A stretch of DNA of 64,000 nt, taken from the NCBI GenBank assembly GCA_027532905.1, contig JAPZUA010000004.1, forward strand, positions 432,570 to 496,569, in the 5' to 3' direction. The notes beneath the pieces were generated by a model. That model ran no database searches. It worked only from the letters and a program-made list of their open reading frames with translations, and was not told the origin of the DNA. Positions 8,553 through 17,021 of the stretch are shown here, piece after piece. The translations under genes were made by a program, and so were the position numbers. Source of the stretch: Magnetospirillum sp. (lineage in GTDB: Bacteria; Pseudomonadota; Alphaproteobacteria; CACIAM-22H2). Every line of letters starts with the position of its first letter. The stretch's first letter is position 1.

Positions 8553-8936
8553 ATGCTTTTTCGACTGCTGCCGCTGCTGATGCTTATGAACTTTGCCCCT
8601 GCCTTTTCACAGCCGGTCAAGAATTGCCACGCTATCGATGGCGATACAATCGTATGTTCGCGAGAGACCATTCGGATCGAAAACATCGACGCGGCCGAGA
8701 TGCCGCCGCATGCTCGGTGCGCCCACGAGGCCGATCTAGCAATCAGGGCAAAACTTTTCATCGTCGATCGCCTGGCGCGCGGCCGTATAGAGCTCGTGCG
8801 GGACCAGAAACGCCCCAGGGACCGCTATGGCCGTACGCTGGCGCTTGTGAAGGTGGATGGCGTTGATCTGGGCGAGGCGCTCATCCAGGCCGGCCTGGCA
8901 AGGCCTTGGGAGGGGAAGCGGCGAGCGTGGTGTTGA
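8553..8936 (+). CDS. Secreted thermonuclease-like (SNase) protein
   Basis: 127 residues. Residues 1-19 form a signal peptide ending AFS. The rest is a compact staphylococcal-nuclease domain: DGDTIVC near 28-34 and IRIENIDAAEMP carry the acidic metal-site residues. DRYGRTLALV supplies the usual Arg-containing strand, and GEALIQAGLARPW closes the fold. The Ca-dependent 5'-phosphodiesterase would act outside the cytoplasm. A partial second copy lies 830 bp downstream (9770-10045), with the HNH gene between them. Confidence 0.85.
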   Translation: MLFRLLPLLMLMNFAPAFSQPVKNCHAIDGDTIVCSRETIRIENIDAAEMPPHARCAHEADLAIRAKLFIVDRLARGRIELVRDQKRPRDRYGRTLALVKVDGVDLGEALIQAGLARPWEGKRRAWC

Positions 8937-8946
8937 GGTTAGCGCA

Positions 8947-9570
8947 CTATTTCAACTCTTCAAGCCCATTCCAGCTCGTTTTCTTGACGGCGCGCTCGCG
9001 CGGATCGGCGAGTCCGAGCTCTGTCAGCGTGTAGTTCATTCTGCCGAAATTGCAGGGCGCGCAGGTAATGACGAGGTTCTCGAATCTATTGTCCCCGCCG
9101 CGCGCATGCGGCAACACGTGGTCGAACTGCAGCCACATCGCCTGGAACGCAGCGTGCTGGGTTGGGTTGGTCCGCCCCCAGGGAACAGCTTCTGGATATA
9201 GTTTTGCAGCGCGCTTGCGAACGCGCGGATGGATGAGCGGTATCTCGCAAAACGCGCACTGGTATCCGTAATGCGCGATTAGGCGTTTTTGGTCGCCGCT
9301 CGGCGGCATTCGACGCTTTATGCGGTCGGCTTTCGCAAGGTGCGGCGGCGAATCTGGAACGTCCCGCTTACAAAGAATTTCCGGCCTGTGCTTGCCCCAG
9401 ATGCTCTCTGTCCATTCTCGTACGGTCGTCATGTTGGCGTCGGCGAAGAGACGCGCCGCTGTTGTTTTATCTTTGCGGAGATGTGCCTCAGCGGCGGATT
9501 TTAAGAGACGTGCTGCCTCCAAGATTTGAGGAACTGGAATGCGCAGGCAGGGACGACTGATTGAGGTCAT
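8947..9570 (-). CDS. HNH endonuclease
   Basis: 207 residues. The C-terminal half is an HNH/treble-clef nuclease: first knuckle CAFCEIP, catalytic segment LQFDHVLPHARGGDN, then FENLVITCAPCN with the second Cys pair. The N-terminal 90 residues are helical and charged and may bind DNA. Metal-dependent nicking or cutting of DNA is expected. It sits between the two thermonuclease copies and points away from them. Such solitary HNH enzymes occur as homing or restriction-type nucleases in phage and islands. Confidence 0.85.
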   Translation of the reverse strand: MTSISRPCLRIPVPQILEAARLLKSAAEAHLRKDKTTAARLFADANMTTVREWTESIWGKHRPEILCKRDVPDSPPHLAKADRIKRRMPPSGDQKRLIAHYGYQCAFCEIPLIHPRVRKRAAKLYPEAVPWGRTNPTQHAAFQAMWLQFDHVLPHARGGDNRFENLVITCAPCNFGRMNYTLTELGLADPRERAVKKTSWNGLEELK

Positions 9571-9769
9571 TTTTTGAGGTTATCACAATTAGTTTTGGTT
9601 CAGTATCTGCCGCGCGCGCTATGAAACCTTGCCAGTTGAAGGGCCTGCAAATCTCGCAAGGCTGCTGTAAAATCGTGCTAGGTCCGACGCGGAGAATGCC
9701 GGGTCAGAATCTGGCTGCAGCCGCCACTTTGGTAGTACGGCAGCTCTGACGGACTGAGTTTCCGGCGCC

Positions 9770-10045
9770 ATGCGCCGACGGCGTATTGAAAATATCGACG
9801 CTGCCGAAATGCCATCACATTCGAAGTGCGCGCTCGAGGCCGACCTGGCAATCAAGGCGAAGCTGTTTGTCGTTGATCGCCTGACTCGCGGCCGCGTGGA
9901 GCTTGTGCGCGATCAGAAACGCCCCAGGGATCAGTATGGGCGAACGTTGGCACTCGTTCGGGTCGATGGCGTGGATCTAGGCGAGGCACTTGTGGCGGCC
10001 GGTCTGGCGCGACTGTGGGAGGGTAAGCGGCGACCGTGGCGTTGA
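9770..10045 (+). pseudogene. N-truncated thermonuclease-like paralogue
   Basis: 91 residues closely matching residues 41 onward of the nuclease at 8553-8936 (shared RIENIDAAEMP, ALEADLAIKAKLF, RDQKRPRDQYGRTLALV). It has no signal peptide and no DGDTI strand, which carries a metal-binding Asp. An in-frame TGA lies five codons before ATG 9770, so it cannot be extended. The region 9571-9769 before it holds no convincing gene. It is either a decayed duplicate or a donor for recombination with the intact copy; nuclease activity is unlikely. Confidence 0.7.
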
Positions 10046-10238
10046 GCTTCGACTGCCTTGAAACAGTAGAATTAGATCAGGCACAGTACGTTCGGGCTCT
10101 ATCGCTTGCTACCCAGGTGAGGAGCTGCTTAAGATGCTACCCTAGGCCGCGTAAGGGATTTTGAAATGCAGTATTGGATCGTCTAAGTTAATCTGATGGC
10201 GGGCGTAGTCAAAAGCGGGAATAAGGGGCGTATCGATC

Positions 10239-10466
10239 ATGGCTGATGAAGAAAAGCCGCAGGAAACACCTGATGCCTTCCTTGCCGCTCTCGGAAATAG
10301 TCTAAAGGAAAAAGAAGGCGTTGATGCCGATCTAGCGGCTGTTCTTGTCGCGAACATTCTAAAAGCTGCTCCAGCACAAAACGCCGTGGCCCAAGCGAAG
10401 GACGCCATTGTAAAGCTCGCCACCGCGCGGGCGAACTCGCCGAAGGTTGGGGTTGTCGATGGCTGA
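10239..10466 (+). CDS. 75-aa partner of the SMC-like ATPase
   Basis: 75 residues, acidic N-terminus (MADEEKPQETPD) followed by Ala-rich amphipathic helices. The start has an AAGGGG site 10 bp upstream, and the stop lies 8 bp inside the ATPase gene, a coupled arrangement. No family recognised. Its size and coupling suggest a small subunit or regulator of the downstream ATPase. The 193 bp before it (10046-10238) should contain the promoter. Confidence 0.7.
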   Translation: MADEEKPQETPDAFLAALGNSLKEKEGVDADLAAVLVANILKAAPAQNAVAQAKDAIVKLATARANSPKVGVVDG

Positions 10467-12978
10467 TCCGTTTTTTTTACAGTCGTTGAGTCTGACTGGG
10501 TTCCGGGCTTACCTCCAGCCGAAGACCTTCGATTTCAGCAAAAAGCGATGTCTTGCTATCTTCGCGCCAAATGGCAGCGGTAAATCGAGCTTCATTGATG
10601 CGCTTGAGTTCATACTTTCCAAAGATGGAACGCTTGAAAAACTAGGGCAGCGCGCGGTTAACAATCAAGCCGGTCCGAATGCCCTTGCGCATAATCTTGC
10701 CGAGAAAGCAAAGATCACACCGACCGTGGCGATCAGCGTAGTTTCAGGTAAGAAGGTCTCGAGCGGTAGTCGCCCTGCAGCAGGTACGAAACGTCCGATT
10801 CCTGATGTTGCAACTACGATCAATGCTTGTTTTGCGGTTCCGCCCATTATTCGCGGTCATTCTCTCCGTTCTTTTGTAGAAGAACATACGCCGGAGCAGC
10901 GTTACACGGATGTCGCAAATTGGTTGCAACTTGGCCCGCTGGTAGAAGTACAAAAGAACCTAAGGCTGCTTCGCACGCAGATTAAGTCTGAGGCCGAAGA
11001 TAAGACGGAGTTCAGGCGCATCGATGTCCAGCTTGCCAAGGAGACCAACCAGGCGATTAAAACTTGGGACGCAGCCGCAGTTGTTTCCCATATCAATACG
11101 GCGATTCTTGCGCCACTTGACTCGGCTCTAGTCCTCACATCCTTTGATGTATCTAATCCAGCCTATATCGAACTAGAGGCGCGCGCCAAAGCGGAGGAGA
11201 ACAAGGTTGGGCTCGCCGGCCTGCGGCAAATCCGAAACGCGGCTGCCGACTTGTGGCTGGCTAAAACTGACAGCGATAGCGGTGAAACAGTCGTCAGTGG
11301 CGCAGTTCCGAGCTTCGATACCGCCGTCGCGACACTCACTGCTGCTGAAGTCAAGGAAGGCGAAGAGCGTGACAAAGCAGCCGGGACCGTGTTTCAGGCT
11401 CTGTGGAAAGCCGCTGAGCCGCTTTTTGCCGAGGACGCGCCGATATTAGATGCCTGTCCGGTTTGTACAACACCGATTGCGAATACGGAGGCCGGCAGCG
11501 CAGAAGCGATTCGCAACCACGTTGCAAAACACCTTGAGCAGCTAGCCGATTATGCAACTGCCAAGAAGGCGCGCGACGATGCTAAGATTCTGGCACTAAA
11601 GGCCCATACACAAGTAGTGGCGTCGCTTCGTGGGTTGATTGGTTTGCTTGGAGATGTGGATGCGCCGCTCAGAACCGAATTGGTTGCGTATCAGTCAGGC
11701 ATCGTCGGTTGGCCGAAAAACGCTGCGTTAGCCTCGATCGAAATCGCAGCCTCGATCTCCAAGCTACTGATAGCTGTCGATAAAGAGATTTCCGACATTG
11801 AGGCTAAACAAGGGGATCACACCTATATCAGGGCCAAAGCACAGGTCGATCGTCTAAGGGAGCTGGAGGGCGAACGGAATCTCGCGCTGCAGATAAGCAA
11901 GGAAATGGGGAAGTTGTCTGATGCGCTCATGGCGCAAACGACAACGATCTCGGCGGAGATCCGAAAGAAAGTGCAGGCACTGCTTGAAAAACTTCAGAAG
12001 CCAATGAATGACATATACAAGATCATTCAGGGCGCGGATGCCAAGCCGATCCGGCTTGAGCTTCCGGGAGAAGAGGATGGAAATCAGCAGCGCCTCAATC
12101 TGCTGATTGATTTTGCTGCGAATCGGACCGGTGTACAGCCGGGCGGCTATTTAAGCGACTCCCAGATCCATTCAGTGGCGTTGGCGCTGCGTATGGCGGC
12201 GATCAAGCAGTTCAACGCGAATGCGCCCATCATCGCGCTCGACGACATTGTCACCTCTTACGATGCCGATCATCGCCGCAACATTTCTGGGCTGATTGCC
12301 ACTATGTTCGGCGACTGCCAAGTTCTAATCACTACCCATGACGAGAGATTCTTTCTCTACTTGAAGGATCAACTTGAAGATAAGGCCTGGCATTTCACCC
12401 GTATTATCGGCACCGACCCAGCCGGGCCGAGATTCGCAGATCATAAGGTGAGTGACGCGATGATCGAGGCTCGTTGGGAGTCCGGGCAGTCGGCGGCCAA
12501 CGAGATGCGCCAAGCCGAAGAGGAATGGTTACTCTGCATTTGCCGCGATTTTGGCGTTAGTGTTCAAATCCGACCACTGGAGAAGGCCTATTCGTACGAG
12601 CGTAGTGAGTTGGCATCAGCGCTGGGCGGTTTCCTCAAGAAAGCTAAGCTGGAACCAGCCTTGGTGCCGAGTGTCGCCAATCGCTTCCTCTCAAGCCTTG
12701 CAACCGGCGTCATTGAAAACTTTGGGAGTCATTTTCAGGACGTGCCTTATGGCAGCGGCTCGATCGGCGATGAAAAGGCACGCTGGGAAGAGTTCAAGAC
12801 CTTCCGAAGCCAGTTCATCTGTAAGAAATGTAATCGCACAAGGTTCCAAAGACCACTCACGCTTAAGAAGCCGGTATGCGCACATGACGGGTGTGAGACC
12901 CAATTTGAGTTCGGAGCTGTGGAGCGGCATAATGGTAAAGCGATCAAGGCCCCTCGAGTTGGCGACGCAGACCTTTGA
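10459..12978 (+). CDS. Rad50/SMC-like ATPase with zinc hook and C-terminal zinc ribbon
   Basis: 839 residues from ATG 10459. It has Walker A APNGSGKSS at 36-44 after an AAA/RecF-type start (LSLTGFRAY). A coiled-coil middle carries CPVC at 333-336, positioned like the Rad50 zinc hook. The ABC signature LSDSQ is at 565-569, Walker B ALDDIV around Asp595-596, and the switch His627 is in TTHDERF. The C-terminus adds a likely zinc ribbon (Cys788, 791, 807, 812). This is a complete ABC-type head, so ATP-driven dimerisation on DNA is expected. Many such ATPases power anti-phage systems. Here it forms a two-gene unit with a 75-aa protein, next to a type I restriction operon. The exact system is not recognised. 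Confidence 0.85.
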   Translation: MADPFFLQSLSLTGFRAYLQPKTFDFSKKRCLAIFAPNGSGKSSFIDALEFILSKDGTLEKLGQRAVNNQAGPNALAHNLAEKAKITPTVAISVVSGKKVSSGSRPAAGTKRPIPDVATTINACFAVPPIIRGHSLRSFVEEHTPEQRYTDVANWLQLGPLVEVQKNLRLLRTQIKSEAEDKTEFRRIDVQLAKETNQAIKTWDAAAVVSHINTAILAPLDSALVLTSFDVSNPAYIELEARAKAEENKVGLAGLRQIRNAAADLWLAKTDSDSGETVVSGAVPSFDTAVATLTAAEVKEGEERDKAAGTVFQALWKAAEPLFAEDAPILDACPVCTTPIANTEAGSAEAIRNHVAKHLEQLADYATAKKARDDAKILALKAHTQVVASLRGLIGLLGDVDAPLRTELVAYQSGIVGWPKNAALASIEIAASISKLLIAVDKEISDIEAKQGDHTYIRAKAQVDRLRELEGERNLALQISKEMGKLSDALMAQTTTISAEIRKKVQALLEKLQKPMNDIYKIIQGADAKPIRLELPGEEDGNQQRLNLLIDFAANRTGVQPGGYLSDSQIHSVALALRMAAIKQFNANAPIIALDDIVTSYDADHRRNISGLIATMFGDCQVLITTHDERFFLYLKDQLEDKAWHFTRIIGTDPAGPRFADHKVSDAMIEARWESGQSAANEMRQAEEEWLLCICRDFGVSVQIRPLEKAYSYERSELASALGGFLKKAKLEPALVPSVANRFLSSLATGVIENFGSHFQDVPYGSGSIGDEKARWEEFKTFRSQFICKKCNRTRFQRPLTLKKPVCAHDGCETQFEFGAVERHNGKAIKAPRVGDADL

Positions 12979-12991
12979 AACGCAAGGCGAT

Positions 12992-13156
12992 TGAACCATC
13001 CCGGGATCGCCTGAGGCTATTTGGCTTAAGTCACGCCGCCCGCTTCTACTCGCTGAGCATAGCGTAGAAACTTGCCTCGGCTTCCGCCGGCGGGATATTG
13101 CCGATAGGCTCCAGTAGCCAACGATTGTTGAACCAGTCTACCCAAGTCATCGTCGC
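12992..13156 (-). mobile_element. IS3-family insertion sequence remnant (3' end)
   Basis: On the minus strand, 13046-13150 encodes 34 residues typical of the C-terminus of IS3-family OrfB transposase (WVDWFNNRWLLEPIG, PPAEAEASFYAMLSE), ending in TAG. The sequence at 12992-13022 (TGAACCATCCCGGGATCGCC) resembles an IS3-type terminal inverted repeat and lies 14 bp after the ATPase stop. Everything upstream of the last 35 codons is missing, so the copy is dead. It marks a past insertion between the ATPase unit and the restriction operon. Confidence 0.75.
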
Positions 13157-13263
13157 AATCCTGGGGCGGTTCGATTTTTGGACGACGTTGTTTAGGCAAA
13201 GCTCAGCTTAACCATGCTGCCCCGAGATACATATCCTCAGCGGTTGACGGCTTCATTTACTTT

Positions 13264-13306
13264 AGTGGGGATTCAGTAAATCCCACTGATATCATTCTTA
13301 TGATAT
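13264..13306. terminator. Pair of AT-rich hairpins between convergent genes
   Basis: Two adjacent inverted repeats lie in the gap between the convergent ATPase and hsdR genes. They are AGTGGGGATT/AATCCCACT (13264-13287, one bulge) and ATATCAT/ATGATAT with loop TCTT (13289-13306), the second followed by TTTT on the plus strand. They could stop transcription arriving from either side. The rest of the 12979-13335 gap is the IS3 remnant plus AT-rich sequence. Confidence 0.35.
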
Positions 13307-13335
13307 TTTGCTCTTAGGGGCCCAGTTTTATAAAC

Positions 13336-16300
13336 TTAATAGTACTCTTTGACATAGGCATATGCCCTCTCAAACAGATCCGCTTCCTGATGAAGCTTGT
13401 AGCGAAAGAGTGTCTGCCGTAGCGCCTTCTTTACCTCGCGCTCGCCAGCGTGTGTCGCCTGCCAACCATCGAAGCGCACCGCGCGCACAATCTCGTCGAT
13501 ATCATCGACGGCCCGTTTGACCATTACCGGCGTGTCGCCGTTCCGCGCCTCCTCGAACAGTGCGGTCAGTGCCGCCTTGCCGCGATCGATATCCTCTTCT
13601 TCGGGAGTTTCGCGCTCGGTCCTCACGACGTCCTTTGCCAGAGCCAGAAGCTCCTTCAAGAAGTCGATCGAAAGGAGCAGACCCTGCTGGTGCCGATTCC
13701 TGAGGTCCTCCAGGCGTTCGCCAAGCGCTTTGAATTTCGGATTGCCTGCGTGTTTCCGTAAGCGGCCCGCCAGCTTTATCGAGATTTCCTTGCCCTTCTT
13801 TTCGGGATCGGGATTTTCGAGCACAGCTTCCAGCAGTCCGGCATCGAGGACCAGCGTGTCGAGATCGTCGCGCACGGCATCAACACGGACGTTGGCGTGG
13901 ATCAACTCTATGGTCTTGGCGCCAAGGCGATGCCAGAGGAGCCGACCTGTGCCGCTAGACGGTTTCAGTGATTCGTAGACCTGTGCCAGCCAGCGAAAGT
14001 CAGACTCAAACTGGGTAAGCACCGGATCGGGCGACAACGCCTCCCAAATCCGCGCCAGGACGCCAAAGTCGGCAGCGAACGCGTCGCGCAGGTCGTTGTT
14101 CGGGATGCACTCCTGCGCGGCGATCAGGCCCTCGTATCCGGTCAGGCTGCGATCCACGCCAGCGAAATAGGCGAGGCACTTTTGTAAGGCTGTAGGGAGT
14201 GCGTTGATCAACTCGGCGATGTTCGACACCGCCTTCTGCACACCTTCCTCGTCGAACTTCAGCGCCTGCGCCACGTCGTCGAAGATGCCGAGGTAGTCGA
14301 CGATCAGACCATGCGTCTTCTGCTCGCCATACGGACGGTTAGTGCGGCAGATTGCCTGCAGCAGCGTGTGATCGCGCAGCGGCTTGTCCAGGTACATCGT
14401 CTGCAAGATCGGCGCGTCGAAGCCGGTCAACAGCTTCGACGTCACTATGATGATCTTGAGTGGGTCCTTCGGATCGCGGAAACGGTCTAATAGCTTTTCC
14501 TCGGCATCCCGATCACGCTTAAAGGGCGCGTATTGCGGCTCGCCGCTGTTGACCGAGATCACAACGTCTGAGACCTCGGGCGGCAGGTGCCGGTCGAGTT
14601 CCTGCTTGTAGAGCAGGCAGCTTTCGCGGTCGAAGGTCACCACCTGCGCGCCGAAACCGTTCGGGGCGACCTTCTCCTGGAAATGCTTGGCGATATCGCC
14701 ACAGATCGCACGGATGCGCTCGGGCGCTTTCACCAGGATCGACATCTTCGCAGCAGCCTTGCCCAGCCGATCTTTGTCCTCGTCTGTCAGGCCCTGCGTC
14801 AACTCGGCGTATGCTTCCTCGATGGCCTTCTGGTCGATGTGCAGGTCTACCAGTCGCGGCTCGAAATGCAGCTCTTTTGTTGCGCCGTCGCGAATCGAGT
14901 CGTTGAGCCCATAGCGGCTCATGTAGCCGCCCTCGTCAGTCTCGGCGCCGAAAGCGTAGAAGGTGTTCTTGTCGGCCCGGTTGATCGGCGTACCGGTTAG
15001 ACCGAACAGAAACGCGTTCGGAAGCGCTTCGCGCATTCTGCGGCCGAGATCGCCTTCTTGCGTTCGGTGCGCCTCATCGACCAGGACGATGATGTTGTCG
15101 CGGTCATTCAGCACGCCATCGGCTTCGGCGAATTTGTGAATCGTGGTGATCACCACCTTGCGCGCATCCTTAGCCAGCAGATCGGCCAGGTCCTTGCGTT
15201 TTTCGGTGCGCACCATGTTGGGCATGTCGGCGGCATAGAAGGTGCCGGAGATTTGGCTATCGAGGTCGATTCGGTCGACCACCACCAGCACAGTGGGGTT
15301 CTTCAGCGCCGGATGTAGCCTTAGCTTGCGCGCGGCGAACAGCATCAAGAGCGACTTGCCCGAACCCTGGAAATGCCAGATCAGCCCTTTGCGCGGCTGT
15401 CCCGCCACCACCCGCGAGACGATCTTGTTGACGCCGTCCACCTGCTGATAGCGCGCGATTACCTTGATGCGGAGCTTGCCCTTCTGCGTCGCGAACGCGG
15501 TGAAGCTTCCGAGCATGTCGAGAACCATCGCCGGTCGCAGCATCGAGGTGGCGGCCTTTTCCACCGCGCCCAGCGATTGCGCTCCGTCGCCCTCTCGCCA
15601 GGGGCCCCAAAGGTCGACCGGCATCCGAACCGAGCCATAGCGGAACTCCTTTCCCTCGGTCGCCACCGAAAAGACGTTGGGCACGAACAGTTCCGGCACG
15701 TTTCGTTCGTAGTTGTCATGCACCTGCAAGGCGGCGTCGAGCCAGCTCTGGCTTGACCGCACCGGCGTCTTTGCCTCGATCAGGACAAGAGGAATGCCGT
15801 TGACGAGAAGAACCAGATCGGCGCGCTTTTCGGTCTTGCCCGCCCGGATAGTGAACTGCTGGGTGACGATGAAACTGTTCTTCTCGATATCGTCAAAATC
15901 GATCAATCGGATGGTGACGTGCTCGCCATTTGCGCCGAGCGGCATTGAGCGCTCGCCCAAGGCCCACGCAGAAAATTCCTCGTTCGCCTTAACCAGACCG
16001 TCCGACCGCGCGCCCATGACGATGGCGCGCAGGCGGTAGAGCACGTCATCGGCCCGGCCTGGGGTGGCAGCAATATCGGGGTTCAGGCGGATCAGTGCAT
16101 CACGAAGATGGGCTTCGACGAGTACCTCTTGCGACTGCCGGGGCAGGTCGACGGGGGAGATATAGTGCCAGCCGAGGCCCGCAATCCTGCCACCCGCGCG
16201 GGCCAAGCCAGGCGAAAACTCTCGAGGACGTGAAATCGATGGACCAGCCAGGATATCGCGCAGATGCGCTTCAACGGTGTTCCCTTCATTGAAGCTGGCT

Positions 16301-16878
16301 ATACGACGGGCGCGTTCGTCTTGGAATGATGCGCTTTCCACGCCAGGTTCAATCCCAGCCACTTTGATGGGTCCCAACAGGGCTTGCAGTTTGAATTGAG
16401 TTTCCACCGAATGCAGCAATCTGTCGGCTCCATCAGCCGGAACCGAAACAGTCAGAAGAATGCTGCCCTGCTTTACGGACACGATAAGCACGTCCTTCGG
16501 CGAGGCGTCGATAACCGCCGCGATCGCTGCGAGCACTCGATTCCTCTCTTGTTCGAAGTTATCCTTGGTCGTATCGAGCTCAAGAGTTACCAACGTTTTT
16601 GGTCCGAAATCGGCCGAGACGCCTTTATAGCGAGCCACCCACGGCTTTTTCTTATACTTCTTGAGCGTCTTTGCATCCCACTTTTGATCATGTGAAAGCT
16701 TATGGCAAAGGCTGCAAAGCACGACCAGATTCTCGAATGAATGGTCTTTAGTCTCCGACCACGGGATGATATGCGCTTTCTCTAGCGAAACAGTTTCGCC
16801 GCATGCACAACACCGATGCCCGCACTCAATCATCAGGTTGCGCTGTGTTTCCGCAGGGATTAACGGGCGGGTCGGCAT
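13336..16878 (-). CDS. hsdR: Type I restriction subunit HsdR with N-terminal HNH fusion
   Basis: 1180 residues from ATG 16878, chosen for its TGATG overlap with the preceding small gene (GTG 16881 is the alternative). Residues 19-63 form an HNH nuclease (CCACG, KAHIIPWSE, SFENLVVLCSLCHKL). Residues 93-175 form a small alpha/beta domain (VKQGSILLTVSVP). The normal HsdR N-terminus begins near 193 (ASFNEGNTVEAHLRD). It is followed by the PD-(D/E)xK nuclease (RADLVLLVN, LIEAK at 367-370), Walker A FQGSGKS around 503-509, DEAH at 601-604 and LTGTP at 627-631. The motor translocates DNA and cuts unmodified targets with HsdM and HsdS. A second nuclease at the N-terminus is unusual and makes the protein about 190 residues longer than normal. 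Confidence 0.95.
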   Translation of the reverse strand: MPTRPLIPAETQRNLMIECGHRCCACGETVSLEKAHIIPWSETKDHSFENLVVLCSLCHKLSHDQKWDAKTLKKYKKKPWVARYKGVSADFGPKTLVTLELDTTKDNFEQERNRVLAAIAAVIDASPKDVLIVSVKQGSILLTVSVPADGADRLLHSVETQFKLQALLGPIKVAGIEPGVESASFQDERARRIASFNEGNTVEAHLRDILAGPSISRPREFSPGLARAGGRIAGLGWHYISPVDLPRQSQEVLVEAHLRDALIRLNPDIAATPGRADDVLYRLRAIVMGARSDGLVKANEEFSAWALGERSMPLGANGEHVTIRLIDFDDIEKNSFIVTQQFTIRAGKTEKRADLVLLVNGIPLVLIEAKTPVRSSQSWLDAALQVHDNYERNVPELFVPNVFSVATEGKEFRYGSVRMPVDLWGPWREGDGAQSLGAVEKAATSMLRPAMVLDMLGSFTAFATQKGKLRIKVIARYQQVDGVNKIVSRVVAGQPRKGLIWHFQGSGKSLLMLFAARKLRLHPALKNPTVLVVVDRIDLDSQISGTFYAADMPNMVRTEKRKDLADLLAKDARKVVITTIHKFAEADGVLNDRDNIIVLVDEAHRTQEGDLGRRMREALPNAFLFGLTGTPINRADKNTFYAFGAETDEGGYMSRYGLNDSIRDGATKELHFEPRLVDLHIDQKAIEEAYAELTQGLTDEDKDRLGKAAAKMSILVKAPERIRAICGDIAKHFQEKVAPNGFGAQVVTFDRESCLLYKQELDRHLPPEVSDVVISVNSGEPQYAPFKRDRDAEEKLLDRFRDPKDPLKIIIVTSKLLTGFDAPILQTMYLDKPLRDHTLLQAICRTNRPYGEQKTHGLIVDYLGIFDDVAQALKFDEEGVQKAVSNIAELINALPTALQKCLAYFAGVDRSLTGYEGLIAAQECIPNNDLRDAFAADFGVLARIWEALSPDPVLTQFESDFRWLAQVYESLKPSSGTGRLLWHRLGAKTIELIHANVRVDAVRDDLDTLVLDAGLLEAVLENPDPEKKGKEISIKLAGRLRKHAGNPKFKALGERLEDLRNRHQQGLLLSIDFLKELLALAKDVVRTERETPEEEDIDRGKAALTALFEEARNGDTPVMVKRAVDDIDEIVRAVRFDGWQATHAGEREVKKALRQTLFRYKLHQEADLFERAYAYVKEYY

Positions 16879-17021
16879 CACACTTGCTCTCTGAGATCGG
16901 AGTACTCGCCATCGATGACAACGTCGGCGCTAAGTCGCGCAGAATTGACCAGGGGCGCGCCCGCGAGAAGGTCGCGCAGATGGACTTCGACGGTGTTGGC
17001 GCCATTGAACTTCATACCCAT
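16878..17021 (-). CDS. 47-aa peptide related to the HsdR N-terminal motif
   Basis: A short frame between hsdS and hsdR, joined to both by TGATG stop-start overlaps (17019-17023 and 16876-16880). That strongly suggests it is translated. Its residues 5-20 (NGANTVEVHLRDLLAG) repeat HsdR residues 197-212 (NEGNTVEAHLRDILAG), and the DNA also matches at roughly three quarters of the bases by eye. The C-terminal half is unrelated to HsdR. It is either the stub of the original hsdR start, left when the HNH module was inserted, or a small separate subunit that mimics the HsdR docking segment. Confidence 0.6.
   Translation of the reverse strand: MGMKFNGANTVEVHLRDLLAGAPLVNSARLSADVVIDGEYSDLREQV

Noticed and set aside
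9561-9749. 62-aa plus-strand frame between HNH and the truncated nuclease
   Set aside because: Starts inside the HNH promoter, no features, and it does not supply the missing start of the truncated nuclease.
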